64,000 nt of DNA from positions 9,866 to 73,865 of the forward strand of contig JAYWFU010000093.1 of the NCBI GenBank assembly GCA_043778625.1. Reading direction: 5' to 3'. This document shows positions 41,427 to 50,784 of the stretch, one piece after another; the stretch's first letter is position 1, and each line of letters opens with the position of its first letter. The stretch is from JACMRI01 sp043778625 (GTDB lineage: Bacteria; Bacteroidota; Bacteroidia; UBA4408). A program made the translations under genes and the position numbers. A model generated the notes under the pieces. The model ran no database searches and had not been told where the DNA came from. It was given only the letters and a program-made list of their open reading frames with translations.

Positions 41427-42311
41427 ATGAAAGCATTTGTATTTCCGGGACAAGGAGCACAGTTTGTGGGTATGGGCAAAGATTTATACGATAATAACCC
41501 ACAAGCCAAGCAACTATTTAATACCGCTAACCAAATTTTAGGTTTTGATATTGCCGAGGTAATGTTTACGGGTACCGACGAAGCGCTAAAACAAACCAAT
41601 GTAACACAACCTGCAGTATTTATACACTCCGTAATTAATTATATAATTAACAAAGGCGAGCATATTCCCAATATGGTGGCAGGGCACTCGTTAGGAGAGT
41701 TTTCGGCACTAGTGGCTAATGGTTGTTTGAGTTTTGAAGACGGATTACACCTTGTTAAACTACGCGCCAATGCTATGCAAAAAGCATGTGAACTACAACC
41801 CTCAACAATGGCGGCCATATTAAATCTAGACGATAAAGTAATTGAAGATATTTGTGCAACCATAACTGCAAGCGGAAATATAGTAGTGCCCGCTAACTAC
41901 AATAGCCCAGGGCAGCTAGTAATATCCGGCAGTGTGGAGGGAATTAACATAGCTTGCGAGCAATTAAAAGCGGCAGGTGCTAAGCGTACTTTGGTGTTAC
42001 CTGTGGGGGGTGCATTTCACTCACCATTAATGGAGCCTGCACGCATTGAGTTAGAGGCCGCTATTAACGCCACACATTTTAATACGCCGCTATGCCCAGT
42101 GTATCAAAACGTTACGGCTAATGCAGTAAGCGATGCAGCTGTAATAAAACAAAATTTAATGCTACAACTTACGGCATCAGTTAAATGGACACAATCAGTT
42201 AATGAAATGGTGGCCAGTGGTGCAACGCATTTTTACGAAAGCGGACCAGGTAAAGTATTACAAGGCTTAGTTAAAAAAATAGCACCTGCGGTAGAGGCAA
42301 CTTCACTTTAG
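41427..42311 (+). CDS. fabD: Malonyl-CoA:ACP acyltransferase
   Basis: This 294-residue enzyme starts fatty-acid chains by moving malonate from CoA to ACP. Motifs visible are FPGQGAQFVGMGKDLY at the N-terminus, the nucleophile segment AGHSLGEFSALVANG, the Gln of QPAVF, and the His of GGAFHSPLMEPARIELE. YNSPGQLVISGS matches the family's usual NxPxQxVISG. The length and order are typical. It precedes the flavoprotein gene by 24 bp. Confidence 0.95.
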   Translation: MKAFVFPGQGAQFVGMGKDLYDNNPQAKQLFNTANQILGFDIAEVMFTGTDEALKQTNVTQPAVFIHSVINYIINKGEHIPNMVAGHSLGEFSALVANGCLSFEDGLHLVKLRANAMQKACELQPSTMAAILNLDDKVIEDICATITASGNIVVPANYNSPGQLVISGSVEGINIACEQLKAAGAKRTLVLPVGGAFHSPLMEPARIELEAAINATHFNTPLCPVYQNVTANAVSDAAVIKQNLMLQLTASVKWTQSVNEMVASGATHFYESGPGKVLQGLVKKIAPAVEATSL

Positions 42312-42335
42312 TTTTATAGTAATAAAACAACAACA

Positions 42336-43814
42336 ATGGAAAAGTTTGATTTATGTGTAATAGGAGGCGGACCTTCGGGCTATGCTGCAGCAATGCGTGC
42401 GTTAGATTTTAAGAAAAAAGTACTACTCATTGAAAAAGAAAAACTAGGTGGTGCGGGGCTTTATAACGGGGCATTGTGGAGCAAAACCATGTGGGAATAC
42501 TCGCAACGAGTAGCCGCCATACGCCAAGCTGTGCCTACCTACGAAGTAAGTTATGCCAATGTTAAGCAACAACTGGAAGACGCCTTGTTAGAGCGTGGTG
42601 GACAAATGCAACGCCACACACAATTACTCGAGGAAAGAAATAACGCTACACAGGGATTAACGTTTATAAAAGGTACGGGCAAACTTATTACCGCTAATAC
42701 AATTGAGGTGCAAAACAGTCTAGTTAAATTTGAAGTAGAAGCCACCTATACTCTACTTGCCACAGGTAGCCGACCACGTAAACTCGATCATATTAATATT
42801 GACGAACAGACTATTTGCACGAGCGATGGTGTAAATAATTTTGAGGACTTTCCATCAAGCCTTGTAATATTAGGCGCAGGTGTGGTAGGGTGCGAGTTTG
42901 CTACCATTTTTAGCAATTTTGGAAAAACAAAAGTATATTTAATTGATAAGGCTGATAGAATTTTACCTTTTGAGGACGAAGATGTATCAAGCACTGTAAC
43001 CGAAAATTTAGAAAAGAACGGTGTGGTAATTCACAAAAATAGTAGCCTTGTACGTATGGAAATTAAAAACGGTAGGGTAGAATATGAATTAGCCTATACC
43101 GATGGTCGCCGTGAAATATTAACCGTAGATAAGGCCCTTGTATCAGTAGGGCGTGTGGGTAATATTGAAAACATTGGTCTTGAAGAGGTAGGTGTAACCA
43201 TAAGCCCCAAGCAAAACATACAAGACAGCGACACGCAAACCAACATACCTAACATATATGTAGCAGGCGACCTTACCAGCCAAATGGCACTAGTGCATGT
43301 GGGCGAGCGTGAGGCTAGGCACGCCGTGGTGCGTATGTTTGGCAAGGTTGCAAAACCTATTGAATATGGTAACATTAGCACCATAATGTTTTTAAACCCT
43401 GAAGTAGCAAGCGTAGGTATGGGGCAAGACGAAGCAAAAAATAAAAATGTACCCGTTAAAATTGTTAAGCTCGACTACTCGTTAATAGCACGTGCAATAG
43501 CCATGCGCAAAACCAAAGGTTTTTTTAAAATTATTGTAAGCAATGATAAGGAAATGAAAATACTAGGAATGCGTGCCGTGGGAGAGCATGCTAGTAGTGC
43601 CATACAGGCCATTGCTTATTTAATGTACACTAACCAAGGTATTGAGGATTTAGCAAACATGATGCACCCTCACCCCTCAATTATCGAAGGCATACAGGAG
43701 TGCTTGCGTATGTTGCTCAAAAAATCAATTTACAAACCCTCAGTGTTTAAAGATAAACTACAGGCTTTTAGCTGTGTTAATGGCTACTGTACACCTATTG
43801 AGTTTATTGATTAG
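42336..43814 (+). CDS. Flavoprotein disulfide-reductase homologue without CxxxxC
   Basis: This 492-residue protein has the full pyridine nucleotide-disulfide oxidoreductase layout. The FAD loop is VIGGGPSGYAAAM (8-20), the NAD(P) loop is VILGAGVVGCEFATIFSNFG, the second FAD motif is NIYVAGDLTSQMALVHVGER, and the C-terminal dimer domain has the HPHPSIIEG catalytic-base motif. Where dihydrolipoyl dehydrogenase has GGTCLNVGCIPSK, this protein has GGAGLYNGALWSK (38-50), so both redox cysteines are absent. A new CVNGYC pair (Cys480/Cys485) occurs at the extreme C-terminus. It cannot work as classical Lpd, and its substrate is unknown. It is in a co-directional run after fabD. Confidence 0.85.
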   Translation: MEKFDLCVIGGGPSGYAAAMRALDFKKKVLLIEKEKLGGAGLYNGALWSKTMWEYSQRVAAIRQAVPTYEVSYANVKQQLEDALLERGGQMQRHTQLLEERNNATQGLTFIKGTGKLITANTIEVQNSLVKFEVEATYTLLATGSRPRKLDHINIDEQTICTSDGVNNFEDFPSSLVILGAGVVGCEFATIFSNFGKTKVYLIDKADRILPFEDEDVSSTVTENLEKNGVVIHKNSSLVRMEIKNGRVEYELAYTDGRREILTVDKALVSVGRVGNIENIGLEEVGVTISPKQNIQDSDTQTNIPNIYVAGDLTSQMALVHVGEREARHAVVRMFGKVAKPIEYGNISTIMFLNPEVASVGMGQDEAKNKNVPVKIVKLDYSLIARAIAMRKTKGFFKIIVSNDKEMKILGMRAVGEHASSAIQAIAYLMYTNQGIEDLANMMHPHPSIIEGIQECLRMLLKKSIYKPSVFKDKLQAFSCVNGYCTPIEFID

Positions 43815-43864
43815 AGCAAACAAAAACAATCATAGCTCTATGTATACTTTTATCTAAATAACTG

Positions 43865-45388
43865 TTACGCTATATTATTTATTAAGCTAATCCCACTCAT
43901 TTCGGTAGGTTGCGGCACTTGCATTAGTTGTAATATAGTAGGAGCCACATCTGCCAATCGTCCGCTGTTTATGTGGGTGTAATTAGTGTTTACAGCTAGT
44001 ATAGGCACAAGGTTAGTACTATGTGCAGTGTTGGGTGTGCCGTTAGGGTTTATCATATAATCAGCATTGCCGTGGTCGGCTATTATTATACAGGCATAAT
44101 TATTTTCAATAGCCACGGTTACTAATTGTTCTAGGCATTTATCTACTGTAGCTATTGCTTTTTGTACGGCACTGTATACGCCTGTATGACCTACCATATC
44201 AGGGTTAGCGTAGTTTAGGCAAATAAAATCGGGGGCGTTGTTACGTATGTAATTAGTGGCTTGTGTAGTTATTTCGTTAGCACTCATTTCGGGTTGTAAG
44301 TCGTAAGTAGCTACTTTGACTGAGGGTACTACAATGCGCTCCTCGCCTGTAAACACAGCTTCTCTACCCCCATTAAAAAAAAACGTAACGTGCGGATATT
44401 TTTCTGTTTCGGCAATGCGCAATTGTGTTTTGTTATGCGTTGCTAATACTTCGCCTAGGGTGTTTTGTAAGTTGTTTTTAGTGTACACTACATTTATGTT
44501 TTTGTAACTTTCGCTATAGTTGGTAAACGTAACATAGTGTAGCGGTATGGTTTTCATACCAAAGTCTGTATTGTTGGTCTGCGTAAGTACTTCGGTTATT
44601 TCACGGCAACGGTCAGTTCTAAAATTAAAACAAATTACGGCATCGTTTTCTTTTATGCAAGCCTCGTTAGTAAGGTTTGCGTTAATTATTGGCAATAAAA
44701 ATTCGTCGGTAACACCATCATTATACGACGCCTTAATACTTGCTAACACATCGTTACTCATAGTACCCGTGCGTGCGGTTAGCGCGTTATACGCCACCTG
44801 CACACGTTCCCAACGCTTATCTCTATCCATAGCATAATAACGCCCTGCAACAGTAGCTAACTGTATAGGGGTGTGTTGTATAGCTTGTAATAGCTCAGTA
44901 ATAAATGCGTGCGCACTTTTAGGGTCAGTGTCGCGCCCATCGGTAAATGCGTGTATATACACGTTGGTTAGCCCGCTAGTTGCAATTAGTTTACACAATG
45001 CTTTTAGGTGTGTAATATGCGAGTGCACTCCTCCATCGCTTACCAACCCCATTATGTGCAATGCATTGTTAGTGTTGGCTTTGCAGTAGGCTATGGCATT
45101 TAATAAAACAGGGTTTTTATAAAAAGTTTCATTATCAATAGCCTCATTAATTTTTGCTAACTCTTGGTACACCACACGCCCAGCGCCAATGTTGAGGTGC
45201 CCTACTTCGCTATTGCCCATTTGCCCTTGTGGCAAGCCTACATCATAGCCAAATGTTTTAAGTGTAGCGTTAGGATAGTTGGCTTTTAAACTAGTGTAGA
45301 ATGGTGTTGGAGTGTTAGCAATAGCATCGCTTGCGCTACCATTACCACAGCCCCAACCATCTAATATTATCAATGCTGTTTTTTGCAT
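43865..45388 (-). CDS. gpmI: 2,3-bisphosphoglycerate-independent phosphoglycerate mutase
   Basis: This 507-residue metal-dependent mutase interconverts 3- and 2-phosphoglycerate. The start is taken at ATG 45,388, giving MQKTALIILDGWGCGNG as the first metal site. The nucleophile Ser is in GQMGNSEVGHLNIGAGR. Other sites are HIMGLVSDGGVHSHITHLKA, AFTDGRDTDPKSA, NFRTDRCREIT, NYANPDMVGHTG and IADHGNADYM. The longer upstream start (45,421) overlaps the preceding gene and is not needed. Confidence 0.95.
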   Translation of the reverse strand: MQKTALIILDGWGCGNGSASDAIANTPTPFYTSLKANYPNATLKTFGYDVGLPQGQMGNSEVGHLNIGAGRVVYQELAKINEAIDNETFYKNPVLLNAIAYCKANTNNALHIMGLVSDGGVHSHITHLKALCKLIATSGLTNVYIHAFTDGRDTDPKSAHAFITELLQAIQHTPIQLATVAGRYYAMDRDKRWERVQVAYNALTARTGTMSNDVLASIKASYNDGVTDEFLLPIINANLTNEACIKENDAVICFNFRTDRCREITEVLTQTNNTDFGMKTIPLHYVTFTNYSESYKNINVVYTKNNLQNTLGEVLATHNKTQLRIAETEKYPHVTFFFNGGREAVFTGEERIVVPSVKVATYDLQPEMSANEITTQATNYIRNNAPDFICLNYANPDMVGHTGVYSAVQKAIATVDKCLEQLVTVAIENNYACIIIADHGNADYMINPNGTPNTAHSTNLVPILAVNTNYTHINSGRLADVAPTILQLMQVPQPTEMSGISLINNIA

Positions 45389-45401
45389 AAAATAGGGGTG
45401 T

Positions 45402-46037
45402 TTATATTTTTCCGTTTTCAATCAATCGTACAATTTCTTCTACTTGTTTGTCGTCGCCATCGGGTTCATATTTAGCTTTTAAATCGTTGCCAAATACCAC
45501 GGCTAATGCTTGCCAAAACGTAGCACTCATTTTTCCACGCAGCTCCTTTACCAGTGTATATGAGGTGTTGCCAGTTTCTCTATCAATTAATTTTAATAAA
45601 ATACGCCCTTGTGTTACGGTTAGGTTTTTTAAATCTTTCTCAAACTCCTTACGCATTTCGTCCTCTACTTTTTTCATCACACGGTGTTTTTCCTCCTCGC
45701 TTTTTACGCCCACCAACAGGGTATTGTATTCTTTCATTTTTTTGCCTGCAATTTTTGCAAATGGCAACGCAATTTTTACGTTATGCACCAAACGATTGTA
45801 GCGCATTTTTTGTATAAAGTTTTTAAACGTTCTATCATCTACACACCATACTGCCCTGCGAATATATACTATGGGTATAGTGTCGCCATCTACCACAGTT
45901 GCGTAGCAGCGTATGCCTTTAGGTACAGTTATTTGTGGGGTAGTTTGCGTAACAGGTTTTTTAGCCTTAGCCTTGTTTTTAGTGCCTTGCGCTTGAGCAA
46001 TGCTTGCTAGTAAAACAAAGGCGACTAAAAGTTTCAT
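45402..46037 (-). CDS. DUF4294 secreted protein
   Basis: This 211-residue protein starts at ATG 46,037 (MKLLVAFVLLASIAQAQGTK is its signal peptide). The longer frame adds a non-signal stretch. The pattern VDGDTIPIVYIRRAVWCVDD, NVKIALPFAKIAGKKMKEYN and LVKELRGKMSATFWQALAVV fits DUF4294, a Bacteroidota family of unknown function. It is 13 bp upstream of gpmI on the same strand. Confidence 0.85.
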   Translation of the reverse strand: MKLLVAFVLLASIAQAQGTKNKAKAKKPVTQTTPQITVPKGIRCYATVVDGDTIPIVYIRRAVWCVDDRTFKNFIQKMRYNRLVHNVKIALPFAKIAGKKMKEYNTLLVGVKSEEEKHRVMKKVEDEMRKEFEKDLKNLTVTQGRILLKLIDRETGNTSYTLVKELRGKMSATFWQALAVVFGNDLKAKYEPDGDDKQVEEIVRLIENGKI

Positions 46038-46192
46038 GGTAATTTGTAAGTTTAAAATAAGTTTAGTTTTTTTGATAATTCTTAAGCGAAAATTCAATTA
46101 TAGTGCCAAGGTAATATTTATAACTTTTTTGTAATAAATTCGTGCATTCAAATTAACATAAAATTTTTATTTAAACAAATACATTCCTCACA

Positions 46193-47821
46193 ATGAATAC
46201 TGATATTGAATTTAATACCAACGAAGATAGCTATCGTCAGCTAATGGTAACGCTTAATCAAAAACTCGAAAAAGTATATTTGGGCGGAGGTGAAAAACGT
46301 ATTGCTAAGTTAAAAGCCGAAGGCAAAATGACGGCGAGAGAGCGTGTAAAATTTTTGTTAGATGATAATAAATCACAAGTAGAAATAGGTGCTTTTGTTG
46401 GTGATGGTATGTACGAAGAGCACGGCGGTTGCCCAAGCGGAGGGGTGGTTATTGTAATGGGTTATATTAAAGGGCGTCAATGTTTGGTTGTGGCTAACGA
46501 TGCTACAATTAAGGCAGGAGCATGGTTCCCTATTACGGCTAAAAAGAATTTGCGCGCACAAGAAATAGCCATGGAAAACCGCTTACCTATTGTGTATTTG
46601 GTAGATAGTGCAGGCGTATATTTACCTTTGCAAGACGAAATATTTCCTGATAAGGAACACTTTGGGCGTATTTTTAGAAACAATGCCGTAATGAGCAGTA
46701 TGGGCATAGTGCAAATAGCCGCTGTAATGGGCAGTTGTGTAGCAGGTGGGGCGTACTTACCCATAATGAGCGACGAAGCCATGATTGTAGATAAAACGGG
46801 CAGTATATTTTTAGCAGGTTCGTACTTGGTAAAATCAGCCATTGGCGAAACTATTGATAACGAAACTCTTGGCGGAGCAACTACACACTGCGAAATATCA
46901 GGTGTTACCGATAATAAGTGCGCTAACGACATGGAATGCTTAACTAAAATAAAAAACATATTTGATAAGCTTGGTGTGTTTGAAAATGCAGGATTCAACC
47001 GTATAAAACCTACTTTGCCAGCCCGTAATATACAAGATGTTACTGGTATATTTAACCGAGACAAAGGTTACGAAGTACGTGATATTATTGCTTGCTTAGC
47101 CGATAATAGTGAGTTTGATGAATACAAAGAGGGCTATGGACAATCCATAGTATGTGGTACGGCACGTGTAGATGGCTGGGCAGTAGGCATTGTTGCCAAT
47201 CAGCGTAAGGTGGTAAAAAGTAAAAAAGGCGAGATGCAATTTGGTGGAGTTATTTACAGCGACAGCGCTGATAAAGCCGCTCGGTTTATTATGAACTGCA
47301 ATCAACGCCACATACCATTAGTGTTTTTGCAAGATGTAACGGGTTTTATGGTGGGTAGCCGCAGCGAACACGGAGGCATTATTAAAGATGGTGCTAAAAT
47401 GGTTAATGCTATGGCCAACTCTGTAGTGCCTAAGTTTACAGTAGTTACAGGTAATTCGTTTGGCGCAGGCAATTATGCAATGTGTGGTAAGGCTTACGAC
47501 CCTCGCTTAATAGTAGCGTGGCCAAGCGCACAAATGGCGGTAATGGGCGCATCAGCTGCCGCTAAAACAATATTGCAAATGCAAGTAGCAGGCTTAAAAA
47601 CGCAAGGCAAAGAAATTACGCCCGAGGACGAAACGGCACTCCTCAAAAAAATAACCGATAACTATAATCGACAAATGTTGCCGTACTATGCGGCATCGCG
47701 CCTGTGGGTGGACGCTATAATTAACCCAATAGATACACGCACTTGGATAAGCATGGGTATTGAAGCCGCTAATAACAACCCAATAAAGCAGGCGTATAAT
47801 GTGGGGGTAATTCAAACCTAG
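46193..47821 (+). CDS. Acyl-CoA carboxylase, carboxyltransferase beta subunit
   Basis: This 542-residue protein transfers CO2 from biotin to an acyl-CoA (methylcrotonyl- or propionyl-CoA type). Segments visible are KLKAEGKMTARERVKFLLDD, LVVANDATIKAGAWFPITAK, YLVDSAGVYLPLQDEIFP, FLQDVTGFMVGSRSEHGGII and TVVTGNSFGAGNYAMCGKAY. The WPSAQMAVMGASAAAKTI and WVDAIINPIDTRTWI segments are also family features. Substrate preference is uncertain. The biotin carboxylase partner is not next to it, so it is probably encoded elsewhere. Confidence 0.93.
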   Translation: MNTDIEFNTNEDSYRQLMVTLNQKLEKVYLGGGEKRIAKLKAEGKMTARERVKFLLDDNKSQVEIGAFVGDGMYEEHGGCPSGGVVIVMGYIKGRQCLVVANDATIKAGAWFPITAKKNLRAQEIAMENRLPIVYLVDSAGVYLPLQDEIFPDKEHFGRIFRNNAVMSSMGIVQIAAVMGSCVAGGAYLPIMSDEAMIVDKTGSIFLAGSYLVKSAIGETIDNETLGGATTHCEISGVTDNKCANDMECLTKIKNIFDKLGVFENAGFNRIKPTLPARNIQDVTGIFNRDKGYEVRDIIACLADNSEFDEYKEGYGQSIVCGTARVDGWAVGIVANQRKVVKSKKGEMQFGGVIYSDSADKAARFIMNCNQRHIPLVFLQDVTGFMVGSRSEHGGIIKDGAKMVNAMANSVVPKFTVVTGNSFGAGNYAMCGKAYDPRLIVAWPSAQMAVMGASAAAKTILQMQVAGLKTQGKEITPEDETALLKKITDNYNRQMLPYYAASRLWVDAIINPIDTRTWISMGIEAANNNPIKQAYNVGVIQT

Positions 47822-47861
47822 TTTGTACCGCACGAGCAAACAGATAATTACGATAAAATAA

Positions 47862-47892
47862 TTTGCTCACTCCCGCAATTAAACTATTTTTG
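47862..47892 (+). promoter_or_regulatory. Promoter of the SiaB/SiaC-type operon
   Basis: TTTG (47,862-47,865) is exactly 19 bp before TATTTTTG (47,885-47,892), a perfect match to the Bacteroidota consensus. The ATG at 47,902 lies only 9 bp after the -7 box, so the mRNA is likely leaderless or nearly so. Confidence 0.85.
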
Positions 47893-47901
47893 TAATACGC
47901 A

Positions 47902-48456
47902 ATGAAAAACTCATCAACCGATATATACAGTTTGTACGACAATTTAGCTACTAAAAACGTAGTGTTAAACTATGTTGGATTATTTAATTTTAATATTTCC
48001 AATAATTTATTAATTATGTTTAAAAAACATGTTAATCAGTTTAATATTAAGCTTGTTTCAAAAAAGAAACTATATAATATTATGGTGGAAGCGTTAGATA
48101 ATGTGTGTAAGCACAATGCCCCACCAATTATTGAAAATAGCCCGTTAGGAATGTTTTTTTTAGAACATGACAAAAGTGTATTTACACTAACTACTGGTAA
48201 CTTAATGCTAACCACTAATGTAGCTAATGTTACCAAAAAACTGGAACTAACTAATAGTTTAGATATTGATGAGCTAAAACAAAATTATAAAGACAGTATT
48301 GTAAACGGAACAATATCAGAGCAAGGTACAGCAGGAATTGGTTTTTTTGATATGTGTTTAAAGTCAGGTAATAAATTAGAATATTCGTTTAATAAAGTAG
48401 ATGATACGCATCATTTTTTTACATTAAAAATAAAAATTACTACCGAAAAAAATTAA
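47902..48456 (+). CDS. SiaB-family protein kinase
   Basis: This 184-residue protein resembles the SiaB (DUF6272) family of GHKL-like kinases that phosphorylate the small SiaC regulator and switch biofilm/c-di-GMP behaviour in Pseudomonas. The ATP-binding-type segment is MVEALDNVCKHN (about 58-69; the N-box-like Asn), followed by a Gly-rich region (GTAGIGFFDMCLKSGNKLEY) as in the family. It is followed 4 bp later by the SiaC-family gene, confirming the pair. No cyclase or phosphatase partner is adjacent. Confidence 0.85.
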   Translation: MKNSSTDIYSLYDNLATKNVVLNYVGLFNFNISNNLLIMFKKHVNQFNIKLVSKKKLYNIMVEALDNVCKHNAPPIIENSPLGMFFLEHDKSVFTLTTGNLMLTTNVANVTKKLELTNSLDIDELKQNYKDSIVNGTISEQGTAGIGFFDMCLKSGNKLEYSFNKVDDTHHFFTLKIKITTEKN

Positions 48457-48460
48457 TAAA

Positions 48461-48865
48461 ATGCTGAGCGATTTAATCATAGATAAAACCGAATATACTC
48501 CTGCAGTATTTTTTAGCACAACCGCAACCAACTTCAGTATCGTTGGTGAGGCTCGTCCTGAAAATGCAGGTAAATTTTTTGAGCCTATTATAGCTTGGTT
48601 AAAGCATTTTTGCGAAGATGCCCACAACGTACCCGCATTTAAAACAGATAAAAACATAATAATGCGCTTTGAGTTAGATTATTTTAACTCCTCATCAATA
48701 AAGTATTTGTACGATGTGCTCAAGCAATTAGAGTTTTTAAGCTCGTACGTAGCTAAGTTAGATGTGGTGTGGGCTTATGAAGCAAGCGACGAAGATATGT
48801 ACGAAAACGGAGTAGAGTTTTCGAAAATAATAGGGGTAAATTTTATATTTGAAAAACGAGTTTAG
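48461..48865 (+). CDS. SiaC-family (DUF1987) regulatory phosphoprotein
   Basis: This 134-residue protein fits the SiaC/DUF1987 pattern: DLIIDKTEYTPAVFFSTTAT, FSIVGEARPENAGKFFEPII and MRFELDYFNSSSIKYLYDVL. The phospho-accepting residue in SiaC is in the segment around YFNSSS. It is the partner of the kinase just upstream and is expressed from the same promoter. Its stop overlaps the terminator stem. The regulatory target in this organism is unknown. Confidence 0.88.
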   Translation: MLSDLIIDKTEYTPAVFFSTTATNFSIVGEARPENAGKFFEPIIAWLKHFCEDAHNVPAFKTDKNIIMRFELDYFNSSSIKYLYDVLKQLEFLSSYVAKLDVVWAYEASDEDMYENGVEFSKIIGVNFIFEKRV

Positions 48866-48892
48866 TTAATAGAACTAAGCTCGTTTTTTTTT
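48852..48892. terminator. Bidirectional terminator between siaC-type gene and hydrolase
   Basis: AAAACGAGTTTAGTT pairs with AACTAAGCTCGTTTT (one G-T wobble) around a 5-nt loop, with T runs on either strand. It overlaps the last codons of the SiaC gene and the end of the convergent hydrolase gene. Confidence 0.85.
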
Positions 48893-49661
48893 AATTAAAT
48901 TTACCCAATATAAGTTTGCACAATTCGTTAGGAGCCTCTAAGTTTATGGTATGTCCCACGTTTGGTAATATTACATAATTGCTGTTAGCTATGTTAGCAT
49001 GTACTTCGTTGCTTAGGTAGGTGGGTAATAAGGTGTCTTTTTGCCCCTGTACAATTAATGTTGGTGCTGTTATGTTTCTCAGTTCTGTTCTGTAATCTTT
49101 GCGGTGTAGTGTAGCCATCATTAATTTTACAATAAACTCAGCTTGTTCGCTCATTTCTTCCATACGCGCTGCTTTTAAGGCATCGATAGGAATTAATGGT
49201 TTAGCAAAAAAATCATCACTAAATACGTAGGGTAGCATTACGTCTAGCATTAGTTTGTAACCACCATATTTTAAGGCGTTAAACCAACTTAGTTCAATGG
49301 CATTAAATAGTGGAGTTTTGTGTGCAAATGTAGCTACTAGCACTAACCCCGAAAGCTCAGCAGGGTACTTAACCGCAAAATGTTGTGCAACCATGCTCCC
49401 ATACGATATACCACAAATAATAGGCGCAACAATTTGTTTGTTTTTTAGTACTTGCTGTACATCGGTTGCGTGGCTATCAAAGTCTTTCCATTCGCCGTCT
49501 TTACTTGATTTACCTTGAAAATGAAAGTCTATTAATAGTATATTAAATTGCGTACTTAATGTAGGCACCATTAAGCCCCACGCAGCCGTAGTTTGCGTAA
49601 GTCCGTTGAGCAATACAATGGTGCGTTGCTTACCGTTATTAATATATTCGTTGTATAGCAT
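48891..49661 (-). CDS. Alpha/beta hydrolase
   Basis: This 256-residue protein starts at ATG 49,661 (MLYNEYINNGKQRTIVLLNG). The longer frame overlaps the neighbouring gene and adds poor sequence. The triad is seen as nucleophile Ser in ICGISYGSMVAQ, Asp in GQKDTLLP and His in NVGHTINLEAP. The oxyanion-hole segment is LLNGLTQTTAAW. It is of the MhpC/esterase type with unknown substrate. It follows the oxidoreductase gene by 7 bp on the same strand. Confidence 0.88.
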   Translation of the reverse strand: MLYNEYINNGKQRTIVLLNGLTQTTAAWGLMVPTLSTQFNILLIDFHFQGKSSKDGEWKDFDSHATDVQQVLKNKQIVAPIICGISYGSMVAQHFAVKYPAELSGLVLVATFAHKTPLFNAIELSWFNALKYGGYKLMLDVMLPYVFSDDFFAKPLIPIDALKAARMEEMSEQAEFIVKLMMATLHRKDYRTELRNITAPTLIVQGQKDTLLPTYLSNEVHANIANSNYVILPNVGHTINLEAPNELCKLILGKFN

Positions 49662-49668
49662 TAGGGGA

Positions 49669-50727
49669 TTAGTTGCCCTTATCGTAGTTAATGGTAAGGG
49701 TAGGTGTTTTGGCAATGCACTGGCACGTAAGCACATAGCCTTGTTGCACCTCGTCGTCGAGCAGGGCGTAGTTGGTTATCATGTCGGCTGTGCCTTCAGT
49801 AAGCAATGCTCTGCACGTGCAGCAGCTACCGCCTTGGCAGGCATAGGGTGCATCGTAGCCTGCGTTAAGTACGGCCTCTAGCACTGTTTGGTTGGCACGT
49901 AGTGGTATTGATAGCTCTTCACCATCAAGTATAACGGTTAATGTAGCATCAACACTTACATTGCTAGGAGCTACAGGAGTGGCTTCAACAGGTGCGCTAA
50001 AATATTCAATATATACCGTTTTTTTATCTACTTGTAATTCTTCTAACGTTTCGCGTACAGCGTCCATCATAGGTGTTGGACCACAAATAAAATAAATGTT
50101 ATTAGGGTTTGTGCTTAGTGTGTTTGAACTAAACAATAGTTTGTTTTTAGCCTTATCTAATCTTCCTCCTACTACTGCATCGGTATTGTTTTCTAACACA
50201 TGCAGTACTGTTAGTTTGTTGCTATTATTGGTTTGTAGTGTTGTTAATTCGTTGTTAAACAATGTACTTTGTTCGTCTCTATTGCCATATACTAATGTTA
50301 AGGTACTGTTAGGTTCAGTGTGCAATACTGTTTTAATTATTGATAGCATTGGTGTAACACCACTTCCGCCAGCAAATAGCACATAGTTTTTTGTATTGTT
50401 TGCACTTAATGTAGTGTAAAAATTACCCATTGGAGGCATTACTTCCACCGATGCCCCAACTTTAAAATTATCATTAATGTAATTACTTGCCTTACCGCCA
50501 GTTACACGCTTTACGGCTACACGTAGTTCTCCATCATTTACACCACTACAAATACTGTAACTACGGCGCACTTCCTCGCCATTAATATTTAGTTTAAATG
50601 TAATGTATTGCCCTTGTATAAACTTAAAATTAGTAGTGCTGGCGGTAGGTATAGCAATAGCTACGGATACTGCGTCGGGTGTTTCGTTGCGCACATCGGC
50701 TATGGTGCAGGTAATAAATTTGCTCAT
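49669..50727 (-). CDS. Ferredoxin-NADP reductase-type protein with C-terminal 2Fe-2S domain
   Basis: This 352-residue protein has an N-terminal FAD domain (RRSYSICSGVNDGELRVAVK), an NAD(P) domain (YVLFAGGSGVTPMLSIIK and YFICGPTPMMDAV) and a C-terminal plant-type ferredoxin (GYDAPYACQGGSCCTCRALL and LTCQCIA, the C-x4-C-x2-C...C ligands). This is the PaaE/HmpX-like layout, used as reductase for monooxygenases such as phenylacetyl-CoA epoxidase. No such oxygenase is nearby, so its partner is unknown. It stands before the hydrolase in transcript order. Confidence 0.93.
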   Translation of the reverse strand: MSKFITCTIADVRNETPDAVSVAIAIPTASTTNFKFIQGQYITFKLNINGEEVRRSYSICSGVNDGELRVAVKRVTGGKASNYINDNFKVGASVEVMPPMGNFYTTLSANNTKNYVLFAGGSGVTPMLSIIKTVLHTEPNSTLTLVYGNRDEQSTLFNNELTTLQTNNSNKLTVLHVLENNTDAVVGGRLDKAKNKLLFSSNTLSTNPNNIYFICGPTPMMDAVRETLEELQVDKKTVYIEYFSAPVEATPVAPSNVSVDATLTVILDGEELSIPLRANQTVLEAVLNAGYDAPYACQGGSCCTCRALLTEGTADMITNYALLDDEVQQGYVLTCQCIAKTPTLTINYDKGN

Positions 50728-50784
50728 TGTTATAAGTAGGTGTGGTTTAGTTATTTTGTGTATTAATGATGTTAAAGTAAACTT

